The position numbers and the translations under genes are program-made. Of a DNA stretch of 64,000 nt, positions 36,037-44,788 are shown piece by piece (within the stretch, counting starts at the first letter, position 1; each line of letters starts with the position of its first letter). The DNA is taken from positions 3,968,001 to 4,032,000 of the forward strand of contig NZ_CP096034.1 in NCBI RefSeq assembly GCF_023115465.1, written 5' to 3'. The notes beneath the pieces were generated by a model that had not been told where the DNA came from, made no database searches, and worked only from the letters and a program-made list of their open reading frames with translations. The stretch comes from Gottfriedia acidiceleris (GTDB taxonomy: Bacteria; Bacillota; Bacilli; Bacillales; Bacillaceae_G).

Positions 36037-37212
36037 TTATACAGCTTCTATGATAATTGAAACTCCTTGCCCGCCACCTACACATAAAGTTGCTAAACCA
36101 ATTTGTTTCTTTTGACGTATTAATTCATGTAATAAAGTAACTACAATTCTTGTACCTGAACAACCGATTGGATGTCCTAATGCAATAGCTCCTCCATTTA
36201 CATTAATAATTTCTTCTGATATATTTAATTCTTTATTTACTGCTAGTACTTGTGCAGCGAATGCTTCATTTATCTCTGCCAATTCTATATCCTGTATCGT
36301 TAGATTTGCTCGTTGCAGTGCTTTTTGTGTTGCTGGAACTGGTCCAATTCCCATAATCGAAGGAGCAACAGCAGCGCTTGCTACCGAACGAATTTTGGCA
36401 AGCGGTTTTAAACCATATTCTCGAACTGCTTGTTCAGATGCAACAATGACTGCAGCAGCACCATCATTTAATGATGAAGCGTTTCCAGCTGTCACTGTTC
36501 CATTCTCTTTAAAAGCTGCTTTAAGAGTTTGTAGTTTCTCTAGACTAGTATTTTTTATGTTCTCATCTTCTTTAAATAAAATGGGACCTTTTTTAGTTTT
36601 TATTGTAACTGGAACAATTTCATTTTCAAATTTGCCCTGCTCCCTAGCTCTAATCGCTTTTTGCTGACTTTCTAAAGCAAAAATGTCTTGCTCCTCGCGC
36701 GATATACGATAGTCTTCAACTAAATTTTCAGCTGTAACTCCCATATGATAACCTTCTATTGCACAGTGAAGCCCGTCATGAAAAATTGCATCTACTGTCC
36801 TTAAATCTCCCATTTTTTGTCCCCATCTTGCATTCATGACTAAATGTGGGACATTACTCATACTTTCCGTCCCTCCAGCAATTACAACATTGGAATCACC
36901 AGCTAGTATTTGATGATAGGCTAATGTAATTGCTCGCAGTCCGGATGCACATTGTTTATCTATTGTAATGGCTGGAATCGAGACAGGTAAACCAGCATTA
37001 ATTGCGGCTTGTCTTGCTGGATTTCCTTTTAGTCCTGATTTTAGTACATTACCGATTACTACTTCATCAACACATTCTGCGGATATGCCAGATCGTTGCC
37101 ATACCTCTTTAACAACTGTTGATGCTAGTTGTACTGCACCTACATCTTTTAATGAGCCTCCGAAACACCCAATTGGAGTTCTGAGCGCTTCAACTAAATA
37201 TACATTCTGCAT
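36037..37212 (-). CDS. Thiolase (acetyl-CoA C-acyltransferase)
   Basis: This 391-residue thiolase has the nucleophilic cysteine in DKQCASGLRA (about residue 88), NEAFAAQ near 315, GHPIGCSG with His and Cys near 345-350, and CVGGGQG at the C-terminus. All catalytic residues are present. It cleaves beta-ketoacyl-CoA or condenses acetyl-CoA. It follows an SDR gene by 44 bp and shares its promoter of the LysR element family (38098-38168). In the regulon it could perform the final chain cleavage after the acyl-CoA ligase and dehydrogenase steps. Confidence 0.92.
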   Translation of the reverse strand: MQNVYLVEALRTPIGCFGGSLKDVGAVQLASTVVKEVWQRSGISAECVDEVVIGNVLKSGLKGNPARQAAINAGLPVSIPAITIDKQCASGLRAITLAYHQILAGDSNVVIAGGTESMSNVPHLVMNARWGQKMGDLRTVDAIFHDGLHCAIEGYHMGVTAENLVEDYRISREEQDIFALESQQKAIRAREQGKFENEIVPVTIKTKKGPILFKEDENIKNTSLEKLQTLKAAFKENGTVTAGNASSLNDGAAAVIVASEQAVREYGLKPLAKIRSVASAAVAPSIMGIGPVPATQKALQRANLTIQDIELAEINEAFAAQVLAVNKELNISEEIINVNGGAIALGHPIGCSGTRIVVTLLHELIRQKKQIGLATLCVGGGQGVSIIIEAV

Positions 37213-37256
37213 TCACGATCCCTCTCTTCGTTATATCTTTATCTCAAATGTGGTCC

Positions 37257-38039
37257 TTACACTTTTTCCTCGATCATCTTTCGGATATAAGTAGTTACCC
37301 ACTTCCTTGGCAGTATTCCAACAGATTTTGCCATCAGTTTATTTTTAAAGCCTGGAATGATCACAGTTTTGTTTTTCATTAAGCCTTCATAACCACACTT
37401 GGCAACTGCTTTAGGGTCCATTAGGTTTTTTATGAAAATTTTTGTTCCTGTTGAAGCAAGTCCCTCAGTAAGTGGTGTCTTTGTTGACGGGGGACATAGT
37501 ACACTAACTTGAACCCCGGTACTTTTTAGTTCTTCGGCTATCGCTTCTGTAAACGATAAAACATATGATTTACTTGCCCCATACATCGACATCCGTGGAG
37601 TTGGTTGAAAAGCTGCCGTTGAAGCAATATTTAAAATTTTACCGTGATTTCGCTTAATCATTTCATCCGCTATAAGTCTAGTTAAATAAGTTAAGGAAAT
37701 CATATTCAGCTGTAAACATTCTATTTCTTTCTTAATATCTAATTCTGTCATTAACCCTAATCCGCCCGCTCCGGCGTTATTAATCAATATATCTATATTG
37801 ATTCCTTCCCTTTTTAGGTATGTATACAAGCTCTCTACGGTTTCATGATTACTTAGATCACCGACAAATGTATTGACTTCTATTCCGTATTCCTTTTTTA
37901 AAAAACCAGCTTGTTTTTCCAACAATAACTCATCTCTAGCAACTAAAACTAAATTATAGCGATGTCCTGCGAAGATCTTTGCAAATTCCAATCCAATACC
38001 TTTTGTAGCGCCTGTAATTAACACTGTTTCAGCTGGCAT
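37257..38039 (-). CDS. Short-chain dehydrogenase, classical type
   Basis: This 260-residue oxidoreductase has the cofactor motif TGATKGIG (9-16), NNAG, catalytic Ser in NIASTAA and the YxxxK motif in YGASKSY. All catalytic residues are present. The C-terminal part (GFKNKLMAKSVGILPRKWVT) is typical of membrane-associated SDRs of the DltE/YqjQ group. A longer reading upstream to 38108 has no ribosome site and overlaps the promoter. The ATG at 38039 follows GGAGG. It is the first gene of the SDR-thiolase operon. Confidence 0.88.
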   Translation of the reverse strand: MPAETVLITGATKGIGLEFAKIFAGHRYNLVLVARDELLLEKQAGFLKKEYGIEVNTFVGDLSNHETVESLYTYLKREGINIDILINNAGAGGLGLMTELDIKKEIECLQLNMISLTYLTRLIADEMIKRNHGKILNIASTAAFQPTPRMSMYGASKSYVLSFTEAIAEELKSTGVQVSVLCPPSTKTPLTEGLASTGTKIFIKNLMDPKAVAKCGYEGLMKNKTVIIPGFKNKLMAKSVGILPRKWVTTYIRKMIEEKV

Positions 38040-38097
38040 TTTTAGAAGAACCTCCTCATTTTTAAATATTCTAAATTTTAAAAATAATATATAACTA

Positions 38098-38168
38098 ATT
38101 ATACTCATAAGTAATAGTTAAATAAAATTAAAGAATTTAATTTACAAGTAAGTCTTGCTTATATTCAA
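38098..38168 (-). promoter_or_regulatory. LysR-regulon promoter B (SDR-thiolase)
   Basis: The 47-bp element occupies 38122-38168, with the palindrome AATTAAAGAATTTAATT at 38126-38142. Eighteen bases separate it from the -10 box TATAAT (- strand) at 38098-38103. The -35 region is poor, suggesting an activator-dependent promoter. Confidence 0.75.
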
Positions 38169-38196
38169 AAATCTTAAGATTGTTATTCATAAGAAA

Positions 38197-38234
38197 AGAG
38201 AATCCTTTCGTCACTGGACGTTTTTAGATTCTCT
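38197..38234 (-). terminator. Terminator of cupin gene
   Basis: The stem AGAGAATC/GATTCTCT has a 22-base loop and TTTTCTT on the - strand. It separates the cupin gene from the SDR-thiolase promoter. Confidence 0.6.
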
Positions 38235-38250
38235 CTTCGTACACTATTTT

Positions 38251-38727
38251 TTAAAATTTAGTCACATCAACAGGTTCGATACCTTCAGCTGCACAATATT
38301 CATAGTATCTATTTAGAAATGTTTCCCAATTATCTCTAGCAAGAATTTCGCCATTCTCACCGATGTAATCCAATGTTCCTTCTACAATATTAAAGGTAAT
38401 AACATCTTCGTCACCAACAGCTGTAGGTGTATGTTTCGATCCAGCAGGCTCATAAACAACGTCACCTGGTTTAGATATCCAAGACTCTTCTAGATATCTC
38501 CACGTTCCTTGAACGGTATATACAATAACTGTTCCAGGATGGAAATGTGCAGGAAGCTGCATTTTCGCAGGTACATATAATAATGTAAGAGTTTGTCCTG
38601 TTACAGGGTTTGCTTTAAGTAATTTAAACTTTGAATCTCCAAAATAAGGAATCCAAGGCAACTCATCTACATTAATATTTCCAGCATGGTGTACTACTAC
38701 TTCTTTTACATCCTTTACATTACTCAC
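38251..38727 (-). CDS. Cupin, 2,4'-dihydroxyacetophenone dioxygenase family
   Basis: This 158-residue single-domain cupin has the first metal motif in AHFHPGTVIVYTVQG (two His and a later Glu/Thr position) and the second in GSKHTPTAVG. Members of this family cleave 2,4'-dihydroxyacetophenone oxidatively, but many homologues are untested. Whether the iron ligands are complete cannot be settled by eye. The start is GTG at 38727 with AGAGGGGA. It has its own promoter of the LysR element family and may act on an aromatic or alpha-hydroxyketone intermediate. Confidence 0.8.
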   Translation of the reverse strand: MSNVKDVKEVVVHHAGNINVDELPWIPYFGDSKFKLLKANPVTGQTLTLLYVPAKMQLPAHFHPGTVIVYTVQGTWRYLEESWISKPGDVVYEPAGSKHTPTAVGDEDVITFNIVEGTLDYIGENGEILARDNWETFLNRYYEYCAAEGIEPVDVTKF

Positions 38728-38825
38728 TTATATCCCCTCTTCCAACTTATGTTTTTTTAAATTCGTCTAGAGTAGTTCCTTACCTCGGTAAGCTAACTAA
38801 AAACTATTTAGAATTTGTTATTATC

Positions 38826-38896
38826 AGTATATTTATAATTTTCTGTAAAGTAAAATTAGTATTTTTAACTTGTATTTAAGTTTGGCTAATGTACAT
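38826..38896 (-). promoter_or_regulatory. LysR-regulon promoter E (cupin)
   Basis: The most diverged copy of the 47-bp element lies at 38850-38896 (start GTAAAATTAGT). The -10 box TATACT (- strand) is at 38826-38831, again 18 bp away. It lies between the SDR stop and the cupin start. Confidence 0.65.
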
Positions 38897-38918
38897 TGCT
38901 AAGTTACTTTGAAGAAAA

Positions 38919-39707
38919 TTACTTAGCACCAAGACCACCATCAAGAACTAATATTTGTCCTGTACAATAGTCAGATGCTGCTGAAGCAAAGTAAAGGGTT
39001 GCACCTACCAAATCAAGATCACTACCTAATCTTCTAAGTGGAACTTGAGTAGCAATGAATGGACCTGCTTTATGTACAAGAGTTCCCGGTATTTCTGGGT
39101 TATTCATTCCTGTAGTGAAAACTCCTGGAGCTATTGAGTTTACATTAACGCCGTGGCGCCCCCATTTCACTGCTAAGTCCTTCGTTAAAGTCATAACGGC
39201 TCCCTTACTCGTTGTATATCCGACAGAATCCACAGCTTCAGGATCAACACCTTTAAATCCTATACTAGAAGAAATGTTGATGATTTTTCCATATTCGTTT
39301 TTAATCATATGTTTACCAACTGCCTGACACATTAAAAAAGTTCCTGTCACATTCGTATCAAGCATAGATTGCCATTGTTCTAAAGGCATTTCTATTGCTG
39401 GCGTTTCAAAAACAGTTCCACTACTATTTACTAAAATTTCGATGCTTCCAAATTGAGAAACAGCTTTTTCCAATCCCTTTTCAATTGATTCAGGACTAGT
39501 TACATCTAATGATATAGCTAAAGCTCGTCTGCCTAACGCCTCTATTTCTTTCACGACTTCTTCGCAAACTTCTAAACGCCTAGAACAAACTACTACATTT
39601 GCCCCCGCTTCTGCTAAAGCTATTGCCATTACACGTCCTAATCCACTTCCTCCTCCCGTAACGATCGCTGTCTTTCCTGTTAAATCAAATAATTGTGTTA
39701 ATGTCAT
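38919..39707 (-). CDS. Short-chain dehydrogenase, FabG-like
   Basis: This 262-residue SDR has TGGGSGLGR (18-26) for cofactor, NSSG in place of NNAG, catalytic Ser in NISSSIG and YxxxK in YTTSKGA. The C-terminus GQILVLDGG is typical of FabG-like enzymes. It is a candidate for hydroxyacyl or alcohol oxidation in the regulon. AGGAGGG precedes the ATG at 39707. Its promoter lies in the region shared with the divergent LysR gene. Confidence 0.9.
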   Translation of the reverse strand: MTLTQLFDLTGKTAIVTGGGSGLGRVMAIALAEAGANVVVCSRRLEVCEEVVKEIEALGRRALAISLDVTSPESIEKGLEKAVSQFGSIEILVNSSGTVFETPAIEMPLEQWQSMLDTNVTGTFLMCQAVGKHMIKNEYGKIINISSSIGFKGVDPEAVDSVGYTTSKGAVMTLTKDLAVKWGRHGVNVNSIAPGVFTTGMNNPEIPGTLVHKAGPFIATQVPLRRLGSDLDLVGATLYFASAASDYCTGQILVLDGGLGAK

Positions 39708-39765
39708 TCTACTATCCCTCCTAAAATTAAGAATATTCTAATTTTTTAAAATCTTATTGATATTG

Positions 39766-39836
39766 ATTATACATATAAATTATAATGAAAAAAAATTAAA
39801 GATTTTAATGTGTAAGTTAGTATCACTAATATTCAA
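39766..39836 (-). promoter_or_regulatory. LysR-regulon promoter C (SDR / divergent LysR gene)
   Basis: The 47-bp element is at 39790-39836 with AATTAAAGATTTTAATG at 39794-39810. The -10 box TATAAT (- strand) is at 39766-39771, 18 bp away. The element ends 14 bp before the LysR start, so binding would also repress the regulator gene. Confidence 0.78.
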
Positions 39837-39850
39837 AAAAGGGGACAACC

Positions 39851-40756
39851 ATGAATATTGAACAATTAATCTATATTGTTGAAGTCGCAAAATACAGTTC
39901 CTTGTCAGTAGCTGCACAAAATTTACATGTAACACAGTCAACTATTAGCCAGTCCATAACTAACTTAGAAAAAGAGCTTGAAATTAAAGTATTTAAACGT
40001 TCCAGAGGACATGGTGCTGTTCCAACTGATGAGGGAAGAGTCATTTTAAAACTTGCTTATGAGGTTCAAAAAAAAATTGAAGAAATAAAAGAGTCAGCTA
40101 AATTATTTAACTCTAACGAGATCGGTGAACTAAAAATCTCTTCTTTACCTGGTTTAATGACATTTCTCGTTAAAGCAATCTCTATATTTAGTCATGATTA
40201 TCCTCATGTAAATCTTGAGGTTACTGAAAAAAGTGGTACATCAGTGATTGATGATGTTAGACAGCATAAGACTGATTTTGGGCTAATTACCTATTCAAGT
40301 GATTTAGGGGTAAATATGGAAGGGATCGCTTTTGAAGCACTCCTTGATGGAAAGCAAAAGGTATACGTTTCAAAGCATTCTCCTTTAGCCATTCTTGGTT
40401 CTGTAACCCCAGAAGACATTTTCGATCAAACCCTCGTCATCTATAAAGGCGAATTAATGCAATATTTTATCCAAGATTTTTTTAACAAATATAAACCTTT
40501 GAAAATTCTATTTACAACAAATAATATGGCTGGACTTCTCCAAGCCATCAATGAAAATTTGGCGATTACATTTGCTCCTGATTTTGTCATGCAAAATTAT
40601 CCATCCGTCATTAATGGTGATATTATTCCCATCGATTTAGTGAACCATAGTACTGTTAACATTTCTTTAGGATTAGTTCGATCAGAAGATAAACATTTAT
40701 CTACATATGCTAACAAATATATTCATTTTCTAAAATCGGAAATTATAAATAATTAA
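39851..40756 (+). CDS. LysR-family regulator, proposed activator of the catabolic regulon
   Basis: This 301-residue LysR protein has the winged helix SVAAQNLHVTQSTISQSIT (residues 18-36) and a two-lobed effector domain. It sits in the middle of the catabolic region. Promoter C lies in its own upstream region, and five more copies of the same element occur within 10.5 kb. LysR activators usually bind a T-N11-A palindrome upstream of a promoter with a poor -35, which is the pattern seen here. The ribosome site AAAGGGG precedes the ATG. The effector is unknown. Confidence 0.9.
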   Translation: MNIEQLIYIVEVAKYSSLSVAAQNLHVTQSTISQSITNLEKELEIKVFKRSRGHGAVPTDEGRVILKLAYEVQKKIEEIKESAKLFNSNEIGELKISSLPGLMTFLVKAISIFSHDYPHVNLEVTEKSGTSVIDDVRQHKTDFGLITYSSDLGVNMEGIAFEALLDGKQKVYVSKHSPLAILGSVTPEDIFDQTLVIYKGELMQYFIQDFFNKYKPLKILFTTNNMAGLLQAINENLAITFAPDFVMQNYPSVINGDIIPIDLVNHSTVNISLGLVRSEDKHLSTYANKYIHFLKSEIINN

Positions 40757-40761
40757 AAAAA

Positions 40762-40804
40762 GAGAAGCAACTGCGTTCAAAGTGGACGCAGTTGCTTCTC
40801 CTTT
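40762..40804. terminator. Bidirectional terminator LysR / small Cys protein
   Basis: A 15-bp stem GAGAAGCAACTGCGT / ACGCAGTTGCTTCTC with T-rich tracts on both strands serves the + strand LysR gene and the - strand MFS transcript. Confidence 0.9.
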
Positions 40805-40830
40805 TATTCGAATCTATTAGTCATCTCGAA

Positions 40831-41007
40831 CTAATATTTCTCAGTTTTGACCTCTGTTTTCATATCGATGTGGTCATCAGTATAAGTTTCAGTTATTTTA
40901 TCCTGGCAACTCCAGCAGTTACTACGATTTCTCTCCATAATGGATAATTCTTCATGACATTCTACACAACAATCAATTCCATCAAAGACTTTTTTATTTT
41001 TACACAT
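40831..41007 (-). CDS. 58-residue zinc-ribbon-like protein
   Basis: This 58-residue reading frame begins MCKNKKVFDGIDCCVECHEE and has a second cysteine pair in NCWSCQDK. The spacing C-x2-C ... C-x2-C suggests a zinc ribbon. The C-terminal 25 residues are charged. A strong GAGGAGGAAAG ribosome site precedes the ATG at 41007, which supports a real gene. It starts 29 bp after the MFS stop, so it should be cotranscribed with that transporter, and it ends before a strong terminator. I know no family for it; a regulatory or chaperone role is a guess. Confidence 0.75.
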   Translation of the reverse strand: MCKNKKVFDGIDCCVECHEELSIMERNRSNCWSCQDKITETYTDDHIDMKTEVKTEKY

Positions 41008-41036
41008 TATCTTTCCTCCTCGATTAATTCATACTT

Positions 41037-42326
41037 TTATATAATCACTTGTTCCTCTACTTTGATCGTAGTGCTTGGTTGCTTAGCAGGACGCACGGCG
41101 ATCCAAAAAATTAATCCGAAAACAAACATGACTAAAGACGTCACCAAAAATCCGTAACCATATCCTATTGACTCAGTTCCTGCATTTTCAATAAAATTAC
41201 CAAATATAACAGGAGCAATAATACTCGTTGAACTTGATAAAGCAACATATGTCCCTTGAGCTTTTCCAATGTTTTTAGGTGAAAAGAACTCCATTAACAT
41301 TGCTGGCGCTAGTGAAAGAATGACAATTGCAAAACCTGGTGCAAGGATGAAAAACAAGATGGAAATTGCACTTGAATTTGCGATACTTCCAATATATAAA
41401 CAAATAGCGGAGATCATCATTGAAATTCCTGAAAGATTTATTCTTGCTTTACGAATATCCTGAGTTTTGCGGTAAATGCGGTCTGAAATTAGGGCAAATG
41501 AAATTTGGCATATTGCTGCAAAGAGAAAAGGTAAAGACACTGCCATTTTTAATGTTTTACCGTCAAAATGTTGAACTTTAGAAAAGTATGCTGGAAACCA
41601 AACCGCTTGGACAGACAATAACCAATATGCACAGCCTGCGCAAATAGCGGTGAAAATAAAGTTCTTAGAAAAAATATGCGGTAGAAAACGCTTCCACGAA
41701 ACCTTATTTGGGATCACTGTATTTTTATCCTCTTGCTCATATGTAGAGATTCCTTTATCTTTTGGGCTCTCTTTGCCAAAAATCACCCATAAAAGTAGAA
41801 CAATACATCCGACTGCTCCCATTGCTATAAAAGCGGCTCTCCAACTATATTGATTGATTAGTGAGATTAATAGCGGAGAAGCAATTGCAGGTCCAATTGT
41901 AGCTCCAAAGAGCACTGCACCAAAACCAATACCATGTCTGTGTTTAGGAAACCATTTTCCAATTATTGAAGTTGAAATAGAAATAGCTGGTCCTTCCCCT
42001 GCTCCCAATAGCATTCTTGAAAGCATAAGTAGAGATAAACTAGATACAAAAGGTGTTGTAAATTGAACGATTAACCATATTAACATAATCCAAGTAAACA
42101 TCTTCTTCGTGTTTTTAGAATCAGCCATGCCACCAAGAATGAAAGAAGAGATCGTAAAGAACCAAAAAAACGAGCTTCCAACTAATCCCCATTGAGATGG
42201 ACTTAAATGTAATTCTTTCATTAACGGAACCGAAACTAAACCTATGATGATTTTATCAACTTGATTGACCATACCAGAAGCAACTAGAATTAATAAAATA
42301 ATCCAAGAATATTTTGGTGTATTCAA
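41037..42326 (-). CDS. MFS transporter 1 (ACS-like)
   Basis: This 429-residue transporter of the major facilitator superfamily has twelve hydrophobic segments and resembles anion:cation symporters for organic acids. The motif GGMADSKNTKK lies after helix 2, and GEGPAISISTSIIGKWFP is the helix 4-5 signature. The in-frame reading from 42401 is too long. The TTG at 42326 has AGGGTGA upstream and gives MNTPKYSWI, matching MSRTPKYAW of its paralogue at 45886, which is also 429 residues. It is driven by promoter D and is followed by the zinc-ribbon-like gene. Confidence 0.9.
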   Translation of the reverse strand: MNTPKYSWIILLILVASGMVNQVDKIIIGLVSVPLMKELHLSPSQWGLVGSSFFWFFTISSFILGGMADSKNTKKMFTWIMLIWLIVQFTTPFVSSLSLLMLSRMLLGAGEGPAISISTSIIGKWFPKHRHGIGFGAVLFGATIGPAIASPLLISLINQYSWRAAFIAMGAVGCIVLLLWVIFGKESPKDKGISTYEQEDKNTVIPNKVSWKRFLPHIFSKNFIFTAICAGCAYWLLSVQAVWFPAYFSKVQHFDGKTLKMAVSLPFLFAAICQISFALISDRIYRKTQDIRKARINLSGISMMISAICLYIGSIANSSAISILFFILAPGFAIVILSLAPAMLMEFFSPKNIGKAQGTYVALSSSTSIIAPVIFGNFIENAGTESIGYGYGFLVTSLVMFVFGLIFWIAVRPAKQPSTTIKVEEQVII

Positions 42327-42427
42327 AAAAATCACCCTTTCTTTCCTCCTAATTATTGAACATCTCCAAAAAGCAACCTGTTTTCTAACTAAAACGTTCA
42401 TAACAAATTAACAATTTTACTGTTTTG

Positions 42428-42441
42428 ATAAAGCGCTTACA
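42428..42441. promoter_or_regulatory. cre-like site upstream of MFS transporter 1
   Basis: The - strand sequence TGTAAGCGCTTTAT matches the CcpA cre consensus at 12 of 14 positions. It lies between promoter D and the transporter start, a position suited to roadblock catabolite repression. Confidence 0.5.
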
Positions 42442-42531
42442 AATTGCTGGATCACCTTCTCTACCCTTTCCCCCTTTTTTTACATAGAGTCATTTCATAA
42501 CTTTAATTACATATCATTATTCTTTATTTTT

Positions 42532-42602
42532 ATTATATTCATAATTTTCAGTTAAATAAAATTAAACATATTTACTTGTATGTAAATACTACTAATATAT
42601 GA
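42532..42602 (-). promoter_or_regulatory. LysR-regulon promoter D (MFS transporter 1)
   Basis: The 47-bp element lies at 42556-42602 (starting ATAAAATTAAAC), with -10 box TATAAT (- strand) at 42532-42537 and 18 bp between. The predicted leader to the transporter start is about 200 bases. Confidence 0.72.
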
Positions 42603-42638
42603 AATATGTACCAATGTACATGGGAAATTTTAACACCA

Positions 42639-42709
42639 CATTATATTAGCACAATTAAATTACAAATTAAAATCTTTAATTTTATATAAATATTATTTAT
42701 AGGTAGAAT
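42639..42709 (+). promoter_or_regulatory. LysR-regulon promoter F (SDR 42780)
   Basis: This is the only copy on the opposite strand, and its gene is also reversed. The element spans 42639-42685, with palindrome AATTAAAATCTTTAATT at 42665-42681. The -10 box TAGAAT is at 42704-42709, 18 bp away. It lies back to back with promoter D. Confidence 0.75.
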
Positions 42710-42779
42710 ATATATAGAAATACGTAGTAATCATCCAACTTTTTTGTATTACTAGTGAATTAGAACTGGAGGCTGAACA

Positions 42780-43553
42780 ATGGACTTAAAGTTATCGGGA
42801 AAAAAGGCACTGATTGTAGGGGGTAGCCGTGGTATTGGTAAAGCTGTTGCACGCCAACTAGCACTTGAAGGTGTAGATTGTACGATTTGTTCAAGAAATG
42901 AATCCACATTAAACATTGCCGCAGAGGAACTGGCACAAGAAACTAGTCGAAATATTTATCCAATCGTGGCAGATACTACCGATCCAGATTCAATCTTAAA
43001 TCTAGTAGAAAAATCAGCGGAAGTAATGGGAAGCATAGATATATTGATCAACAGTGGAGCCCGTGTTGGTGGACATGAACCAGAGGACTTTAATAGTATT
43101 AAAGAAGAACTTATTATAAAGGATTTTGAAGAAAAATATATGGGGTATTTTCGTAGTATTAGAGCTGTTGCGCCATATATGATTGAAAACAAGTGGGGAA
43201 GAATTATTAATATTAGTGGATTAGCTGCTAGGATTGGCGGCAATTACTTTAGCTCTGGTCCTCGTAACGCTTCTGTCGTCCATTTAACAAAATCTGCATC
43301 AATGGAATTAGGAAAGCATGGAATTAATGTCAATGCTATTTATCCGGGAATTGTTGATACTGAAACGTTTAGAGTTAAAGTGACTAATGAGGAAGCAATT
43401 CAACAAGTAAAATCACTAAATTCTCTCGGTCGCTTGATTACTCCAGAGGAGATTGCTTACGTCGTTACTTTCCTAGCATCTCCTTTATCAGCATCAATTA
43501 CTGGAGAAGTAATACCGGTAACTGGCGGCATCGGAAATACCGTTTATTTCTAA
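42780..43553 (+). CDS. SDR-family protein lacking the YxxxK motif
   Basis: This 257-residue SDR has the cofactor motif GGSRGIGKA (14-22), NSGARV in place of NNAG and Ser146 in NISG. Where YxxxK is expected, the sequence reads S159-G-P-R-N163, aligned by the following ASVVHLTK. The catalytic Tyr and Lys are thus replaced by Ser and Asn. Some SDR groups with a GxRN motif exist, so this may be a divergent enzyme or a non-catalytic partner. TGGAGG precedes the ATG. It has its own promoter of the regulon type. Confidence 0.85.
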   Translation: MDLKLSGKKALIVGGSRGIGKAVARQLALEGVDCTICSRNESTLNIAAEELAQETSRNIYPIVADTTDPDSILNLVEKSAEVMGSIDILINSGARVGGHEPEDFNSIKEELIIKDFEEKYMGYFRSIRAVAPYMIENKWGRIINISGLAARIGGNYFSSGPRNASVVHLTKSASMELGKHGINVNAIYPGIVDTETFRVKVTNEEAIQQVKSLNSLGRLITPEEIAYVVTFLASPLSASITGEVIPVTGGIGNTVYF

Positions 43554-43613
43554 TATACTTATTTGAAATATTTTTACTGTCACATAGTTTATAAGTTAAT
43601 AGTTGAAAGAAAT

Positions 43614-43640
43614 AGAGCCTCACAATTTTTGAGGCTCTTT
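43614..43640 (+). terminator. Terminator of SDR 42780
   Basis: The stem AGAGCCTC/GAGGCTCT has an 11-base loop followed by a short TTTAA tract. It lies between the + strand SDR and the - strand hydrolase. Confidence 0.7.
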
Positions 43641-43693
43641 AAGTGTGTAGACAAATTCCAAAACTTGATTCTCTGACTAATTGTAAACATTAG

Positions 43694-44659
43694 TCAACAG
43701 TATGAACGTAAAAAATTATCAATTTTGGAAACCGTCGATTCGATATTGTTCGAAAAAATTGACATATGTGCAAAATAGCCGTGAATCATTCCAGGTTCAC
43801 AAGCATATTCAACTTGTACTCCAAACTTTTTCAACCGATTGGCATAGGCTGCTCCTTCATCTCGTAGTACATCATTTTCTGCCGTAATAATTAATGCTTT
43901 CGGAAGGCCACTTAAGTCTTTTGCTATTAAAGGAGAAGCGTACTCATCTGTCTTATCCTCTTCATTTCTTAAATAATGAGTTCGGAACCAAATTAGCTGT
44001 TCACGATCTAAACCAAAACCTTTTGCAAACATTTGATGTGATTCTGTATTAAACTCAAGATTTGTTGGGGGATAGATTAAAACTTGACCAACAATGCTAG
44101 GACCCTTTCTGTCTCTAGCAATCATTGTTACGACTGTAGCAAGATTTCCACCTACACTATCTCCACCAACGATCAATCTAGTGACATCCCCATTAAAGGA
44201 AATACCATGTTCATAGACCCATTCCAAAGCTGAATATGCATCTTCCACTGCTGTCGGAAACTTATACTCCGGTGCAAGGCGATAGTTTACGGATACAACT
44301 ATGCTCTGTGTTCTATTAGCAATTATGCGACAGCTTGCGTCCGTCGATTCAATATCTCCAAGTACCCATCCCCCACCATGGTAATATATGAATATTGGAA
44401 AGGGGCCTGAACCTTCTGGTATGTATACTCGACATTTAATTTCCTCATCATTGCTTACCGGAATCATAAAGTCCTCTACTTTTGATAGTGTTTCTAAATT
44501 TATAAGAGGACGTGGTGACTTTGATAACATTTCTCTTACAGTTTTAGGGTCTAGTTCATGAATAGGTGGCATCCGCTTTAATGCATTTAAAAACTTCTCT
44601 GCTTGCGAATCTAACTTTAACAAACTATCAACCTCTCTCACTTTATATAATTCTCCCAT
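43694..44659 (-). CDS. Alpha/beta hydrolase, HSL/Aes-type esterase
   Basis: This 321-residue esterase belongs to the hormone-sensitive-lipase family. The oxyanion motif is YYHGGGWVLG and the nucleophilic serine is in GGDSVGGNLA. The Asp in ITAENDVLRDEG and the His in GMIHGYFAHM complete the triad. It probably cleaves a short-chain ester or lactone. The ATG at 44659 has only a weak ribosome site; an in-frame TTG 36 bases downstream follows AGAGG and may be the true start. No copy of the 47-bp element precedes it, so its link to the regulon is by position only. Confidence 0.88.
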   Translation of the reverse strand: MGELYKVREVDSLLKLDSQAEKFLNALKRMPPIHELDPKTVREMLSKSPRPLINLETLSKVEDFMIPVSNDEEIKCRVYIPEGSGPFPIFIYYHGGGWVLGDIESTDASCRIIANRTQSIVVSVNYRLAPEYKFPTAVEDAYSALEWVYEHGISFNGDVTRLIVGGDSVGGNLATVVTMIARDRKGPSIVGQVLIYPPTNLEFNTESHQMFAKGFGLDREQLIWFRTHYLRNEEDKTDEYASPLIAKDLSGLPKALIITAENDVLRDEGAAYANRLKKFGVQVEYACEPGMIHGYFAHMSIFSNNIESTVSKIDNFLRSYC

Positions 44660-44699
44660 GACCTAAACTTTTAACCCGACCATTAGTCAATTTAAAAGT

Positions 44700-44744
44700 T
44701 AAATGGTGATCTTATTCACGTTATACTTGAATAAAATCACCATT
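44700..44744 (-). terminator. Terminator of the ligase-TauD-MFS-TauD operon
   Basis: The arms AAATGGTGAT and ATCACCATTT, with further TTATTCA/TGAATA pairing inside, form a long hairpin after the TauD-1 stop. The T tract is short, so this may be a processing or stability structure. Confidence 0.7.
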
Positions 44745-44788
44745 TACTAAAATTTTGAAATCACAACAAACTAAATTCCCACAAGTTC

